A stretch of DNA of 64,000 bases from Tepidicaulis sp002389665 (GCF_965222285.1 NZ_OZ244942.1:3100001-3164000), one strand, 5' to 3'; counted from the stretch's first letter, positions 1 through 9,054 are shown. Notes: generated by a model from the letters alone, not told the origin. Made by a program: numbers and translations.

Positions 1-1086
1 AGTCTCAAATCAGCCATCGTGCTTCTCGCGCTTCTTATTCTTCTGGCCGGCATCGCCTATTGGTGGGCGGGCAAAGATTTAAAAGAGCTGAGCGGGGCCG
101 AACGCGCACAGCTGAAGGCGGACGGGCTTGCCCATGATTTTGCGCCCTTGAGCGAGGGCACCGTGCATTACCGCCTGGAAGGGCCGGAAGGCGCGCCTAC
201 CATCCTCCTCGTGCATGGCTTTTCCGTGCCCTCTTTCGTCTGGGATGCGCATTTTGCACCGCTGACCGAGGCGGGTTACCGGGTCCTTGCCTTCGACAAT
301 TACGGGCGCGGCTTTTCCGACCGCCCGGACGGGCCCTATGACGCCGCGCGCACGGACCGCCTCATCACCGATCTTCTCGCGCATCTGAACATCGCAGGCA
401 AAATCCATCTCGCCGGCTATTCCATGGGCGGAGCGGCCGCCGGGCTTTTCACCGCCCGTCACCCGGAGCGTGTGCGCAGCCTCACCCTCATCGCGCCTGC
501 AGGGGTGGAAGCCGTCGAACCTTCCGGCGCAGTGAACCTTCTGCGCGCGCCGCTCGTCGGCGATTGGATCGGCCGCGTTTTCGGCAAGGAAATTTTCTAT
601 AATAGGCTCGCGGAAGAAGAGAAAATCCGCGAAGGCGGCGAGGCCTTCACCGCCCGCTTTGCCAAACAGATGGAATATCGCGGCTACACGAATGCGCTGA
701 TTTCCACCATGCGCCATTACCCGATGCTGGACGGCGCGCCGGGCGCTTTCCGCAGTGTGGGTGAAAGCGGCGTGCCGGTGCTCGCCATCTGGGGCGAAAA
801 GGACGAGGTAGTGCCCTTCGCGCATTCTGCCGCGCTCACCCGCCTTGCCCCGCAGACAAAGCTGATTTCGTTCCCGCAGCTGGATCACTCCCTGACCTAT
901 AGCGCACCGGAAAAAGTAACCCCGCTCATTCTGGAGCATATCCGCGCCCATCACGTCGCGCTCAGCCCCGGCGGCATCGGCGCCAAACCGCGCGGCCCCG
1001 CCGCACGGATGGAAGCGCGCGAATGCGACTGTCATGTGCCCGCCGCCGGTCCGCAAAGCCCGGCGCTGCCTGCCAAGGACGGATAA
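1..1086 (+). CDS. membrane-anchored alpha/beta hydrolase (5' end possibly outside window)
   Basis: Alpha/beta-hydrolase-fold enzyme; substrate unknown. The reading frame is already open at base 1, and the first in-window start (GTG at 19) falls inside a hydrophobic N-terminal segment, so the true start may lie upstream. Numbering from that GTG, residues 1-17 form a signal anchor ending in YWW, the oxyanion region is LLVHGF (about 63-68), the nucleophile elbow is GYSMGG with Ser135, an acid follows in WGEKDEVVP and the catalytic His lies in QLDHS. The C-terminal tail after the fold (about 50 residues, AHHVALSPGG onward) is proline/alanine rich with two cysteines and looks disordered. It precedes the pab operon by 64 bp on the same strand, but no functional link is evident. 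Family assignment is secure; specificity is not. Confidence 0.85.
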   Translation, partial: SLKSAIVLLALLILLAGIAYWWAGKDLKELSGAERAQLKADGLAHDFAPLSEGTVHYRLEGPEGAPTILLVHGFSVPSFVWDAHFAPLTEAGYRVLAFDNYGRGFSDRPDGPYDAARTDRLITDLLAHLNIAGKIHLAGYSMGGAAAGLFTARHPERVRSLTLIAPAGVEAVEPSGAVNLLRAPLVGDWIGRVFGKEIFYNRLAEEEKIREGGEAFTARFAKQMEYRGYTNALISTMRHYPMLDGAPGAFRSVGESGVPVLAIWGEKDEVVPFAHSAALTRLAPQTKLISFPQLDHSLTYSAPEKVTPLILEHIRAHHVALSPGGIGAKPRGPAARMEARECDCHVPAAGPQSPALPAKDG

Positions 1087-1150
1087 AACCGGACCGCTTG
1101 CCGCGCGCCGCGAAGACGCCTAGAACCGGGAAACTGGAAGAAAGAGGCCT

Positions 1151-2689
1151 GTGCGCCCATCTATGCGGGGCATAGAGGTTTCAAGGCAAAGCACCGTGAT
1201 CAAGGACATCAGCGACAAAGGCGTGATTTTTGAGGAGCTGGGCTGGGTGGACCCGCTGGCGCTTTTCGCGCCGCTTGGCCATGAGCCTTTCGCGCTTTTC
1301 CTCGACAGCGCCACCGCCGGGCCGGGCCGTGACGCCGCACTACATGGCCGCTGGAGCTTCATTGCCGCCGATCCCGTCTGCACGCTGAAAGCGGAGCCGG
1401 AAGGCAGAGCCTTGCTGGACGGGTCGCCCAGCAATGAACCCGTCTTCGATCTCATCGCCCGTCTCCTTTCCCGCCACCGGCTTGAAAAAGAAGACCTGCC
1501 GGAAGCCGCCCGCGCCATTCCCTTTACCGGCGGGCTCGCCGGGACGATCGGCTATGAAATGGCACGCGCGCTTGAAACCTTACCTGCGCTTTCAAAAGAC
1601 CCGCTGCCTGCCCTCGCCCTCGGCCTTTATGACGTGGTGCTTGCCTTCGATCATCAGACCCGAAAGCTCTTTCTCATTTCGACCGGGCTTGGCGAGGAAA
1701 AGCCGCCCGCCCGCGCCGCGCGGGCCGAAGCGCGCGCCGCCAAATGGCGCGCCCGCATCGCGCTCAATCCCGCACTTACTCCCTTGCACTGGCCGCTCAG
1801 CCCGCAGCCTGCCCATTCCGTCAGAGCGCTCAAAACACCGGATACCTATAAAGCCGATATCGCCAAGGTCATCGCCTATATCCATGCCGGTGATATTTTT
1901 CAGGCCAATCTCAGCCAGCGCTTCGAAAGCGATCTGACGCCCGACGAAACGCCCTTCCTCCTTTACCGGCGCCTGCGCGCCCATTCGCCCGCCCCCTTTG
2001 CCGGATTCTTCAATCTGGAAGAAGGCGCGCTGCTTTCTTCTTCCCCTGAACGTTTTCTTTCCTCGGACGGCAAAACCGCGCAGACGAAACCCATCAAAGG
2101 CACACGTCCGCGCGGGGTAACTGCGAAAGAAGACGCCGCCCTTGCCGCCGAACTTCAGGCAAGCGGCAAGGACCGGGCGGAAAACGTCATGATCGTCGAT
2201 CTGATGCGCAATGATTTTTCTCGCGTCTGCAAAGACGGCAGTGTGCGCGTGCCCGCGCTCTGCACGCTGGAAAGCTACGCGAATGTCCACCATCTCGTCT
2301 CGACCGTGGAAGGCGAGCTTTGCGAGGGAAAAACCGCGCTCGATCTTCTGATGGCGGCTTTTCCCGGCGGCTCGATCACTGGCGCCCCCAAAATCCGCGC
2401 CATGGAAGTAATCGCGGAACTCGAGCAAAACCCCCGCGGCATCTATTGCGGCAGCTTCGGCTATCTCGGCCTTGACGGTCGCATGGACATGAATATTTCC
2501 ATCCGCACCATGAGCATTGCGGGTGGCAAGGCACGTTTCAATGCAGGCGGCGGTATCGTGGCCGATTCCGATCCGCAGGAGGAATATGAAGAAAGCCTTG
2601 CCAAGGCGAGCGCCATGCGCGCCGCCCTGCTCGGTATCCGCCCGGAAGAACGCACAAAAGAGCGCGGAGGAGCAAAGCGGCGCTCATGA
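1151..2689 (+). CDS. pabB: aminodeoxychorismate synthase component I (PabB)
   Basis: Chorismate-binding subunit that aminates chorismate to 4-amino-4-deoxychorismate for folate synthesis. Anthranilate synthase I N-terminal domain (about residues 20-170) is followed by the chorismate-binding domain (about 220-495). The motif KPIKGTRPRG near residue 314 carries the active-site lysine that distinguishes PabB (PIKGT) from TrpE (PIAGT). GGSITGAPK and the C-terminal AGGGIVADSDPQEEYEE are intact. The GTG at 1151 is the longest start; a GTG at 1196 has a better Shine-Dalgarno (AAGG, nine bases upstream) and would trim 15 residues from a non-conserved N terminus. The stop overlaps the start of pabA by 4 bp (ATGA), and pabA in turn overlaps pabC, giving a complete translationally coupled p-aminobenzoate operon. 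Confidence 0.95.
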   Translation: MRPSMRGIEVSRQSTVIKDISDKGVIFEELGWVDPLALFAPLGHEPFALFLDSATAGPGRDAALHGRWSFIAADPVCTLKAEPEGRALLDGSPSNEPVFDLIARLLSRHRLEKEDLPEAARAIPFTGGLAGTIGYEMARALETLPALSKDPLPALALGLYDVVLAFDHQTRKLFLISTGLGEEKPPARAARAEARAAKWRARIALNPALTPLHWPLSPQPAHSVRALKTPDTYKADIAKVIAYIHAGDIFQANLSQRFESDLTPDETPFLLYRRLRAHSPAPFAGFFNLEEGALLSSSPERFLSSDGKTAQTKPIKGTRPRGVTAKEDAALAAELQASGKDRAENVMIVDLMRNDFSRVCKDGSVRVPALCTLESYANVHHLVSTVEGELCEGKTALDLLMAAFPGGSITGAPKIRAMEVIAELEQNPRGIYCGSFGYLGLDGRMDMNISIRTMSIAGGKARFNAGGGIVADSDPQEEYEESLAKASAMRAALLGIRPEERTKERGGAKRRS

Positions 2690-3300
2690 TCCTGCTCATC
2701 GACAATTACGACAGCTTCGTTCACAACCTTGCCCGCTATGTAGGCGAGCTTGGCTATGAGCGCCGCGTGCTGCGCAATGATGCGGTGACAATTGCCGAGA
2801 TCGAAGCGATGCGCCCGGACGCCCTTATCCTATCGCCCGGCCCCTGCACGCCGGATGAAGCGGGCATTTGCCTCGAGGCGGTCAGGCGCCTTGCCCCGCA
2901 GCTTCCCATTCTCGGCATCTGCCTTGGCCATCAATGCATCGCGCAGGCATTCGGCGGCATTGTGCGCCGCGCCGCGCCGCGCCATGGACGCGCCTCACCC
3001 ATCCGTCACAATGGCGCGTTAGTCTTTGCCGGCCTGCCCAATCCTTTTGAAGCGGCGCGCTACCATTCCCTCGCCGTCGATCTGCCGGAAGGGGGAGTGT
3101 TGCAAGAAACCGCCCGCGCCGAAGACGATGGAGAAATCATGGCCCTTGCCCATGAAAGCCTGCCCGTAACGGGCCTGCAGTTTCACCCCGAATCGGTGCT
3201 CACCCCGCTCGGCCACAAGCTGCTCGCCAATTTCTTTGCTGCTTCAGGCCTCAACCCATCGAAAGCACCGAGCCTGCGTCACGAGGAGCTTGCCCCATGA
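2686..3300 (+). CDS. pabA: aminodeoxychorismate synthase glutaminase subunit (PabA/TrpG)
   Basis: Class I glutamine amidotransferase that supplies ammonia to PabB, and possibly also to TrpE, because TrpG/PabA proteins can be amphibolic. Opens with ILLIDNYDSFVHNLARY, typical of TrpG/PabA. The catalytic triad is Cys79 in GICLGH, His167 and Glu169 in LQFHPES. Length (204 aa) is normal, slightly extended at the C terminus. The ATG overlaps the pabB stop by 4 bp and the stop overlaps the pabC start by 4 bp. The operon context favours the PabA role over TrpG. Confidence 0.95.
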   Translation: MILLIDNYDSFVHNLARYVGELGYERRVLRNDAVTIAEIEAMRPDALILSPGPCTPDEAGICLEAVRRLAPQLPILGICLGHQCIAQAFGGIVRRAAPRHGRASPIRHNGALVFAGLPNPFEAARYHSLAVDLPEGGVLQETARAEDDGEIMALAHESLPVTGLQFHPESVLTPLGHKLLANFFAASGLNPSKAPSLRHEELAP

Positions 3301-4157
3301 CGGTCTGGCTCAACGGCGCGCTCACCGGCTCCGGCATGCCGGTCATCGAACCCTCGGACCGGGGTTTTCTGCTGGCCGACGGGCTCTTTGAAACCTTGCT
3401 GGCGCGCGAAGGCCGCCCGCTTTTCTTTGATGCGCATATGGACCGGCTGGAGCAGAGCGCCGAAGAGCTCGCCCTGTCCATCCCGGCGAGCCGCAAGAAA
3501 ATCCGCAAAGGCATGAGCGCGCTTCTTGCCGCCAACAAATTGGATGAAGGCGAGGCGAGCCTGCGCCTCACTCTGACGCGGGGGCCGGGCGCGCGCGGCA
3601 TCGCCTTGCCGGAAGACCCGCATCCCACCTTGCTCATTACCGCCGCCCCGCTCGGCAAGGCGCCCGATACCGTAACGGCCATCACCGCCGCCATCCGGCG
3701 CAACGAAACCTCCCCCGCCACGCGCATGAAGACCCTCGCCTATCTCGACAATATTCTGGCGCGGCGCGAGGCGAATGCAAAAGGCGCGGGCGAAGCGCTG
3801 ATGCTGAATACGAAAGGCCGGCTTGCCTGCGGCACGATCGGTAATCTCTTTCTCTGGAAGGGTGCGGCGCTTTTCACGCCCGCTCTGGATGAAGGCGTTC
3901 TTCCGGGCATTACCCGCGCGCAAATCATCGCCCTTGCCGAAGAAGAAGGGCTCACCTGCCGCGAGGCCCCGCTCGAGGCTGATACCTTGCGCAGCTGCGA
4001 CGGCGCATTTCTGACGAACTCACTCGCCGGCCTGCAGCGCATCAGAAAAGTCGACGGCGAGCCTGTGCCCGATCATGCCCTCACGAGCCAGCTCGAGGCG
4101 GCCTACAGGGCGCTTCTTGAAAAAGAAGCCGCACAGGAACTTCCCGGCGGCGAATGA
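3297..4157 (+). CDS. pabC: aminodeoxychorismate lyase, class IV PLP enzyme (PabC)
   Basis: Fold-type IV PLP enzyme (286 aa) expected to release pyruvate from aminodeoxychorismate to give p-aminobenzoate. The N terminus VWLNGAL...SDRGFLLADGLFETL is characteristic of the branched-chain aminotransferase/ADC lyase family. The PLP-binding lysine is Lys145 in TRMKTLAYLDN, and the phosphate-binding region includes ACGTIGNLF. From sequence alone it could also be a D-amino-acid or branched-chain aminotransferase, but its 4-bp overlap with pabA, itself overlapping pabB, makes the PabC role by far the most likely. Confidence 0.9.
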   Translation: MTVWLNGALTGSGMPVIEPSDRGFLLADGLFETLLAREGRPLFFDAHMDRLEQSAEELALSIPASRKKIRKGMSALLAANKLDEGEASLRLTLTRGPGARGIALPEDPHPTLLITAAPLGKAPDTVTAITAAIRRNETSPATRMKTLAYLDNILARREANAKGAGEALMLNTKGRLACGTIGNLFLWKGAALFTPALDEGVLPGITRAQIIALAEEEGLTCREAPLEADTLRSCDGAFLTNSLAGLQRIRKVDGEPVPDHALTSQLEAAYRALLEKEAAQELPGGE

Positions 4158-4159
4158 AA

Positions 4160-4185
4160 ACGGCGCCCCGCTGCCGGGACGCCGT
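4160..4185 (-). terminator. intrinsic terminator of the 4215 membrane-protein gene
   Basis: An 11-bp stem (4160-4170 with 4175-4185, one G-T wobble on the minus strand) with a 4-nt loop, followed on the minus strand by TTTTC. It sits just beyond the stop of the minus-strand gene at 4215 and just after the convergent pabC stop, so it may serve both transcripts. Confidence 0.65.
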
Positions 4186-4214
4186 CTGCAAACTTTTGAA
4201 CGCAAAGGCTGTGC

Positions 4215-4604
4215 TTATTCGCCGACGGAAAAGTCGCGGCGCGCCGTCGTGATCGTGACGGTGAAGCCCGCCACCACATCCAGCAGCACCAGAAGCGTGA
4301 TCAGGAAGAACGTCGAATTGCCGAAGGCCGGCAGTGCGATGAATTCGATCAGACAGACAAGCAGCACGATCAGCGAAAGCGCGTGATTGATGATCGAGGT
4401 CGTCCCGGTGCGCGTCGCGCTGACAAGTTCCAGAAACAAGAGAACCAGCCCGGCGGAAAGCAGCGCATCGCTGACAGCAACCCCCCAATTTGCGCCCGAT
4501 ATGAGCGCAACGGTGAACAGCTCGGCATCGAGGCTGGGTCCGGTCAGAAAAGCGATGATGTTATAGGCAATAACGATAATGGCCATAAGCGGCATCGAGC
4601 CCAT
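4215..4604 (-). CDS. hypothetical four-helix membrane protein
   Basis: No family recognised. The 129-residue product is almost wholly hydrophobic, with about four predicted transmembrane segments (about residues 5-22, 29-60, 74-92 and 98-118) and a short charged C terminus (TTARRDFSVGE). A glycine/alanine-rich stretch GANWGVAVSDALLSAGL precedes the second helix. It is convergent with pabC and is followed by its own terminator, so it appears monocistronic. Start is an ATG preceded by a GGGGGA-type ribosome site. Small size and no catalytic motif argue for a structural or accessory membrane role, which is inference only. Confidence 0.7.
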   Translation of the reverse strand: MGSMPLMAIIVIAYNIIAFLTGPSLDAELFTVALISGANWGVAVSDALLSAGLVLLFLELVSATRTGTTSIINHALSLIVLLVCLIEFIALPAFGNSTFFLITLLVLLDVVAGFTVTITTARRDFSVGE

Positions 4605-4736
4605 ATTTGTTCCCCCTTACAAATGGTCGGCCTCCAGGGCCAAAGTGTAGCAAGCAGTGCCCGTCAAGGCCATGTAAACTCAGGTCGTTGACAGATTTAC
4701 GGCAGGAAGAGCCGGAAAATAAGGCCCGGAATAAAG

Positions 4737-4763
4737 AAAAAGCGCCGGAAAACCGGCGCTTTT
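4737..4763 (-). terminator. intrinsic terminator of rpmF
   Basis: Symmetric hairpin AGCGCCGG-AAAA-CCGGCGCT at 4741-4760, extended by flanking A/T pairs, with a T-rich tail on the minus strand (TTTTTCTTT). Lies 28 bp beyond the rpmF stop. Confidence 0.8.
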
Positions 4764-4790
4764 CAATAAATCACCTGGGAGGCGAAGGAC

Positions 4791-4976
4791 TTAGATATCG
4801 TCCTTGGCTTCCAGAACCTGGCGGCCACGATACATGCCCGTCTTCAGGTCGATATGGTGCGGACGGTGCAATTCGCCCGTTTCCTTGTCTTCCATATAGG
4901 CCGGCGCGGAAAGCGCATCGGCGGAACGGCGCATGCCGCGCTTGGAAGGGGTGGTTTTCCGCTTGGGAACAGCCAT
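4791..4976 (-). CDS. rpmF: 50S ribosomal protein L32
   Basis: Small basic ribosomal protein of the large subunit, 61 residues, the normal length in alphaproteobacteria. The N terminus MAVPKRKTTPSKRGMRRS is diagnostic of bacterial L32, and HRPHHIDLKTGMYRGRQVL matches the C-terminal half. It lacks the four zinc-binding cysteines of C+ L32 paralogs, so it is the zinc-independent form. It stands alone here: the usual plsX/fabH neighbours of many bacteria are absent, and a terminator follows. Confidence 0.97.
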   Translation of the reverse strand: MAVPKRKTTPSKRGMRRSADALSAPAYMEDKETGELHRPHHIDLKTGMYRGRQVLEAKDDI

Positions 4977-5183
4977 CTCATCGCTCCCGTTTCAACACCG
5001 GCATCAGGCCCGGCTCGAAACTGTCAAATCTTTCAAGGACTTAAATAATTCAGGGCGCGGCAAATCCGAGCCAGCGCCCCATTGGGTGCGCGTTATAGCG
5101 GCAAATGGGGCCCGCGTCTATGGGCTCGTGGCAAAAAACCGCGCCGCGCTCCCCTTTTCGCCGCTCCTCAGTCCGCCTGCTCT

Positions 5184-5486
5184 TCAATCCGAAAGACAGC
5201 CCTCCGCGCCCCGGTAGCGCGCCTCGGCCCGGACCAGCCAGAAGACGGAGGCGGAAATGCGCTTTTCGTCTTCATCGACCGAGGCCCGCACCAGCTCGAA
5301 GCCGGGCGGATCGTCCTTCCGGCACTCTTCCAAGGGGCGCTCCGCAATAAAGACGCAGGAACAGGCGGTTTTGGCGACGGCCCGCGCGCCCACTTCCGCG
5401 TCCGCCGCCATGCGGCGGGTGGGGCCCAGCACCAGCGCGATCAGAACGGCGAGCACCACCGCGGAAACGAGATATTTGATATTCAC
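5184..5486 (-). CDS. hypothetical protein with one N-terminal membrane segment
   Basis: About 100 residues; no known family recognised. One N-terminal hydrophobic helix (NIKYLVSAVVLAVLIALVLG) is followed by a soluble domain with four cysteines (TACSCVF, LEECRKDD and AEGCLSD), suggesting an exported domain stabilised by disulfides. The GTG at 5486 is preferred over the GTG two codons upstream because AAGGA lies seven bases before it. The gene is divergent from the serine hydrolase at 5533 with only 46 bp between them, so the two promoters must overlap. Confidence 0.7.
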   Translation of the reverse strand: MNIKYLVSAVVLAVLIALVLGPTRRMAADAEVGARAVAKTACSCVFIAERPLEECRKDDPPGFELVRASVDEDEKRISASVFWLVRAEARYRGAEGCLSD

Positions 5487-5532
5487 GGGCACATCCTTAG
5501 GCTGCTTTGGCCAAGATTAGGAGTACCCGCCC

Positions 5533-6693
5533 GTGTCAGCTCTGTCCATTGCCGCTTCCGCCAAGCTCCCACACGGGGCCCTGAAAAGCCTGCTTGCAGC
5601 ATGCTGCCTGGCGCTTTTGACCCTTCCGGCACAGGCCGAACTCGCCCCCCTCCCCGCTCAGCCGGAAGAGACGCGCTGGCCGGATGGCGGCTGGCCGGAG
5701 GCAGCCGGACCCGAAGCGCTTCAAACCCGCATCCGCGAGACGCTCACCAATGAAGACGACCCGCATCTGAAAGGCGTGCGCGCGCTTCTTGTCGTGCGCG
5801 GCGGCAAACTCATCGGCGAGGGGTACCGCGCGGGCTTTGACCGGAAGACACATTTTCAGTCCTGGTCCATGGCCAAAAGCATCACCCATGCGCTGACCGG
5901 TATCTTGAGCCTGAAAGGCAAGCTCGACATCACCGCGCCCGCCCCCGTGCCCGAATGGCACCGCCGGGACGGCGATGCGCGCGCCGGGATCCGTCTCGAG
6001 GATCTGCTGCGTATGCAATCCGGTCTTACGTTCCTGGAAAATTACGAAGCGCCCTCGAAATCCCACGCCCTGCAAATGCTTTTCGGCTCCGGGCGAAAAG
6101 ATATGGGCCATTATGCCGCCAGCCTGCCGCTCGCCCATGCGCCGGGCACGCACTGGTCCTATTCGAGCGGCACCAGCAATATTATCGCCCGCATCCTGAA
6201 AGAAGCAGCCGGCACGCAAGACGCCGCCGCCTTCAACACCTTTATGCAGGAAGAACTTTTCAAGCCCATCGGCATTGAAAGCGCCGTGCCTGAATTCGAT
6301 GCGAGCGGCACACTTATCGGCTCTTCCTTCGTGCATATGACCGCGCGGGACTGGGCGCGTTTCGGTTATCTTTATCTGCGCGATGGAAAGTGGAACGGCA
6401 ACAGGCTCTTGCCGGAAGGCTGGGCCGATCATGCCCGCCGTCCCGCGCGCCATTCAGGCGGGCTTTATGGCGCTCATTTCTGGCTGAATGCGCCCGATCC
6501 TCAAACAGGCAAGCCGGCCCTTTCGGACCGGCTGCCTGCGGATGTGTTCATGGCGAGAGGTTTCGGCGGCCAGCTTGTGGCGATCTTTCCCACCCAGGAC
6601 ATGGTGCTGGTGATGCTGGGTGTCGTCTATGAAGACGATGCGGAGCCGCTGGTCAATCTGATTGCCGACCTGGCCGAGAGCGCTGCGCCCTGA
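5533..6693 (+). CDS. exported serine hydrolase, class C beta-lactamase/DD-peptidase family
   Basis: Penicillin-binding-protein-like serine hydrolase (386 aa). A signal peptide runs to about residue 35 (LLAACCLALLTLPAQA-E). The catalytic SxxK tetrad is SMAK in SWSMAKS, the second motif is the YSS of HWSYSSGTSN, and the third region includes HSGGLYG. The family spans esterases, amidases and DD-peptidases, and many members are not true beta-lactamases; nothing here shows antibiotic hydrolysis. The start is GTG at 5533, close to the divergent gene at 5486. An in-frame ATG giving a plausible alternative signal peptide is not available. Confidence 0.88.
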   Translation: MSALSIAASAKLPHGALKSLLAACCLALLTLPAQAELAPLPAQPEETRWPDGGWPEAAGPEALQTRIRETLTNEDDPHLKGVRALLVVRGGKLIGEGYRAGFDRKTHFQSWSMAKSITHALTGILSLKGKLDITAPAPVPEWHRRDGDARAGIRLEDLLRMQSGLTFLENYEAPSKSHALQMLFGSGRKDMGHYAASLPLAHAPGTHWSYSSGTSNIIARILKEAAGTQDAAAFNTFMQEELFKPIGIESAVPEFDASGTLIGSSFVHMTARDWARFGYLYLRDGKWNGNRLLPEGWADHARRPARHSGGLYGAHFWLNAPDPQTGKPALSDRLPADVFMARGFGGQLVAIFPTQDMVLVMLGVVYEDDAEPLVNLIADLAESAAP

Positions 6694-6706
6694 GCCCGAC
6701 GGAAAC

Positions 6707-6952
6707 TTAGCGCTTCTCGTCTTCTTTTTTGTCGTTCTTTTTGTCGGACTTCACGGTGCCGGTCACCAGAAGATCGTCTTCGCTGATCCCGGCCGCGCCG
6801 CCTTCGGACATTTGTTCGAAGAGGCGCTGCATGCTCTCGCGGTCATAGGATTTCAGCGTGTCTTCGGCGGCAAGCGCTGCGCCCGCGCCAAGAAGGCCGG
6901 CCAGCGCCGCGCCCGTCACGATCTGCATGAATTTCGTCGTCTGGTTCCGCAT
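6707..6952 (-). CDS. small exported hypothetical protein
   Basis: An 81-residue protein with a clear Sec signal peptide (IVTGAALAGLLGAGAALA-A, cleavage near residue 29) and a short mature part ending in a lysine/aspartate tail (KSDKKNDKKEDEKR). No family recognised. The ATG follows a GGGGGGA ribosome site. It is convergent with the serine hydrolase (14-bp gap), and the mature segment DRESMQRLFEQMSEGGAAGISEDDLL looks helical and acidic. Confidence 0.65.
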   Translation of the reverse strand: MRNQTTKFMQIVTGAALAGLLGAGAALAAEDTLKSYDRESMQRLFEQMSEGGAAGISEDDLLVTGTVKSDKKNDKKEDEKR

Positions 6953-7031
6953 GGGTCCCCCCGGAGTCGCGGTTTCGTCTCAATCTCTACCGCCACTCTA
7001 ACGGCCAATCGGTACCAATTTATTAAAATGC

Positions 7032-7065
7032 AAAACGCGCTGTTGCAAATCGCACAGCGCGTTTT
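7032..7065 (-). terminator. intrinsic terminator downstream of ald
   Basis: A perfect 12-bp stem (7032-7043 with 7054-7065) around a 10-nt loop, with A/T-rich flanks on both sides. It lies about 40 bp beyond the ald stop and could act in either direction. Confidence 0.75.
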
Positions 7066-7106
7066 CTTCTCTTTAAGTAAATATTAACCCTGAAAGCAGC
7101 CGGGTC

Positions 7107-8225
7107 TTACGCCGCTACCGCCTTTGCCGGCTCCATGAAACGGTGTCCCGTCGCCTCTGCCACGGCCCGGTATGTCAGCTCGCCCTGATGGACATTGAGC
7201 CCGGCAAGAAGATGCGGATCGTCCTGCAGCGCCTTGCGGTAGCCTTTATTGGCCAGCGCCAGCGTGAAAGGCAGCGTCGCATTGTTGAGCGCGAAGGTGG
7301 AGGTACGCGCCACCGCGCCCGGCATATTCGCCACGCAGTAATGCACCACGTCATGCTTGATGAAAGTGGGATCGGCATGGGTGGTGGCCTTGGAGGTTTC
7401 GAAACAGCCGCCCTGGTCGATGGAAATATCGACGAGCACCGAGCCGCGCTTCATCTTGCGCACCATCTCCTCGGTCACGAGCTTGGGCGCGGCCGCCCCC
7501 GGCACCAGCACCGCGCCGATGACGAGATCAGCGCCCAAAACATGTTCCTCGATCGATTGCACCGTGCCGAAAATCGTGTTGAGCATCGGCCCGAATTGCA
7601 GATCGAGCTCGTAAAGCCGGTGCAGATTGATGTCGATGACCGTGACATGGGCTTCAAGCCCCATGGCCATGCGCGCGGCATTCGTGCCGGCCACGCCGCC
7701 GCCGAGCACCACGACTTTCGCCGCCGGCACGCCCGGCACCCCGCCGAGAAGCTGGCCGCGCCCGCCCTGCTCCATTTCAAGGCAGTGGGCGCCCGCCTGG
7801 ATCGACATGCGCCCGGCCACCTCGCTCATCGGCGCAAGCAGCGGCAAGCCGCCGCGCCGGTCCGTCACCGTTTCATAGGCAATCGCGACGCAGCCGGAAT
7901 CGATCAGCGCCTGGGTCTGATCGGGGTCGGCGGCAAGGTGGAGATAGGTGAAAAGGATCTGCCCATCGCGCAGCATTTTCGTTTCGGAAGGCTGGGGCTC
8001 TTTCACCTTTACGATCATGTCGGCTTCGGCAAACACTTCCTCGGCGCTTGCGGCAATCTTTGCGCCCGCCTGCTCATAAGCCTCATCGAAGAGCCCGATC
8101 GCGGTGCCCGCATCTTTCTGCACCACGACTTCGTGGCCGTTCACCACCGCTTCACGCACGCTTGCCGGGGTCATGCCGACCCGGTATTCGTGAACCTTGA
8201 TTTCCTTGGGGACACCGATGCGCAT
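7107..8225 (-). CDS. ald: alanine dehydrogenase
   Basis: NAD-dependent oxidative deamination of L-alanine to pyruvate and ammonia. The 372-aa length and opening MRIGVPKEIKVHEYRVGMTP are diagnostic. The pyruvate-binding residues Lys75 (VKVKEP) and His96 (YLHLAA) fall at the canonical numbers. The NAD-binding Rossmann motif is VVLGGGVAGTNAARMA (about residues 170-185). The C terminus carries VANMPGAVARTSTFALNNATLPF, as in the family. It is divergent from the NUDIX gene at 8428 across about 200 bp; the usual Lrp-type regulator is not adjacent. Confidence 0.97.
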   Translation of the reverse strand: MRIGVPKEIKVHEYRVGMTPASVREAVVNGHEVVVQKDAGTAIGLFDEAYEQAGAKIAASAEEVFAEADMIVKVKEPQPSETKMLRDGQILFTYLHLAADPDQTQALIDSGCVAIAYETVTDRRGGLPLLAPMSEVAGRMSIQAGAHCLEMEQGGRGQLLGGVPGVPAAKVVVLGGGVAGTNAARMAMGLEAHVTVIDINLHRLYELDLQFGPMLNTIFGTVQSIEEHVLGADLVIGAVLVPGAAAPKLVTEEMVRKMKRGSVLVDISIDQGGCFETSKATTHADPTFIKHDVVHYCVANMPGAVARTSTFALNNATLPFTLALANKGYRKALQDDPHLLAGLNVHQGELTYRAVAEATGHRFMEPAKAVAA

Positions 8226-8427
8226 GGCCTCATTCTCCTAAAGCTTGAGCTCTTGAAAGCTTGAGGGGCCGCGCCGGGAGCCGGAAGGCGCGCGCGCCCT
8301 TTACATGAAGGAAGTCTAGGCGCGAAAAACCCCGCTCTCCAAGAGCGGTCCGGCGGGCGGATTGTTCCCGCGTTTAAAATGATAAGCGAAATAAAGGCGC
8401 GCGAAAAATACGCAGCGGACGAAGAAG

Positions 8428-9054
8428 ATGACGGAATTCAACGACGCTCTCAAAAACAGACTGGCAACGGGCCTCGGCGCCTTTCAGCACCAGCTTGCAG
8501 ATGCCCCACATCTTAAACATGCCGCGGTCTGTCTGACGGTTCTCTCCCACCCAGCAGAGACGGGCCGGGCCTGCCTTCTTCTCACCCGGCGCGCGCCGCG
8601 CCTCAGTTCTCATGCCGGGCAATGGGCGCTGCCGGGCGGGCGCATCGACAAAGGCGAAAGCCCGCTCGAGGCGGCGCGGCGGGAAATGCGCGAGGAGGTC
8701 AATCTGCATCTGGAAGAGGCGCACTGCCTCGGCCGGCTCGATGATTATGAAACCCGCTCCGGCTATCTCATCTCGCCTTTTGTCTTCTGGGCGCAGGAGA
8801 CGGGTGCGATGCGCCCCAATCCGGGGGAAGTCGCCTCCCTTCATCCGATTGCGCTTGAAGCATTCGATAGGCCGGACTCTCCCGAGTTCATTACCATCCC
8901 AGAAAGCGAGCGGCCCGTGATCCGGCTTTATTTCGAAGACAGCAACATTCACGCGCCCACCGCCGCCGTGCTGCATCAGTTTCTGGAACTGGCGCTGCAC
9001 GGGCGCGTCACCCGCGTCGCCCATTACGAGCAGCCGGTCTGGGCTTGGAAATAA
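8428..9054 (+). CDS. NUDIX hydrolase, CoA-pyrophosphatase-like
   Basis: A 208-residue NUDIX protein. The NUDIX box runs from about residue 71 (G-RIDKG-E-SPLEAAR-REMREEV-N-L) and is complete except that the usual Gly in EExGU is Asn92. The segment LLTRRAPRLSSHAGQWALPGG just before it resembles the NuCoA signature (LLTxR...R..GQ..FPGG) of CoA pyrophosphatases, which cleave CoA to 3',5'-ADP and phosphopantetheine. Substrate assignment is therefore plausible but not certain. The gene is monocistronic and convergent with the DUF2061 gene, 2 bp away. Confidence 0.88.
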   Translation: MTEFNDALKNRLATGLGAFQHQLADAPHLKHAAVCLTVLSHPAETGRACLLLTRRAPRLSSHAGQWALPGGRIDKGESPLEAARREMREEVNLHLEEAHCLGRLDDYETRSGYLISPFVFWAQETGAMRPNPGEVASLHPIALEAFDRPDSPEFITIPESERPVIRLYFEDSNIHAPTAAVLHQFLELALHGRVTRVAHYEQPVWAWK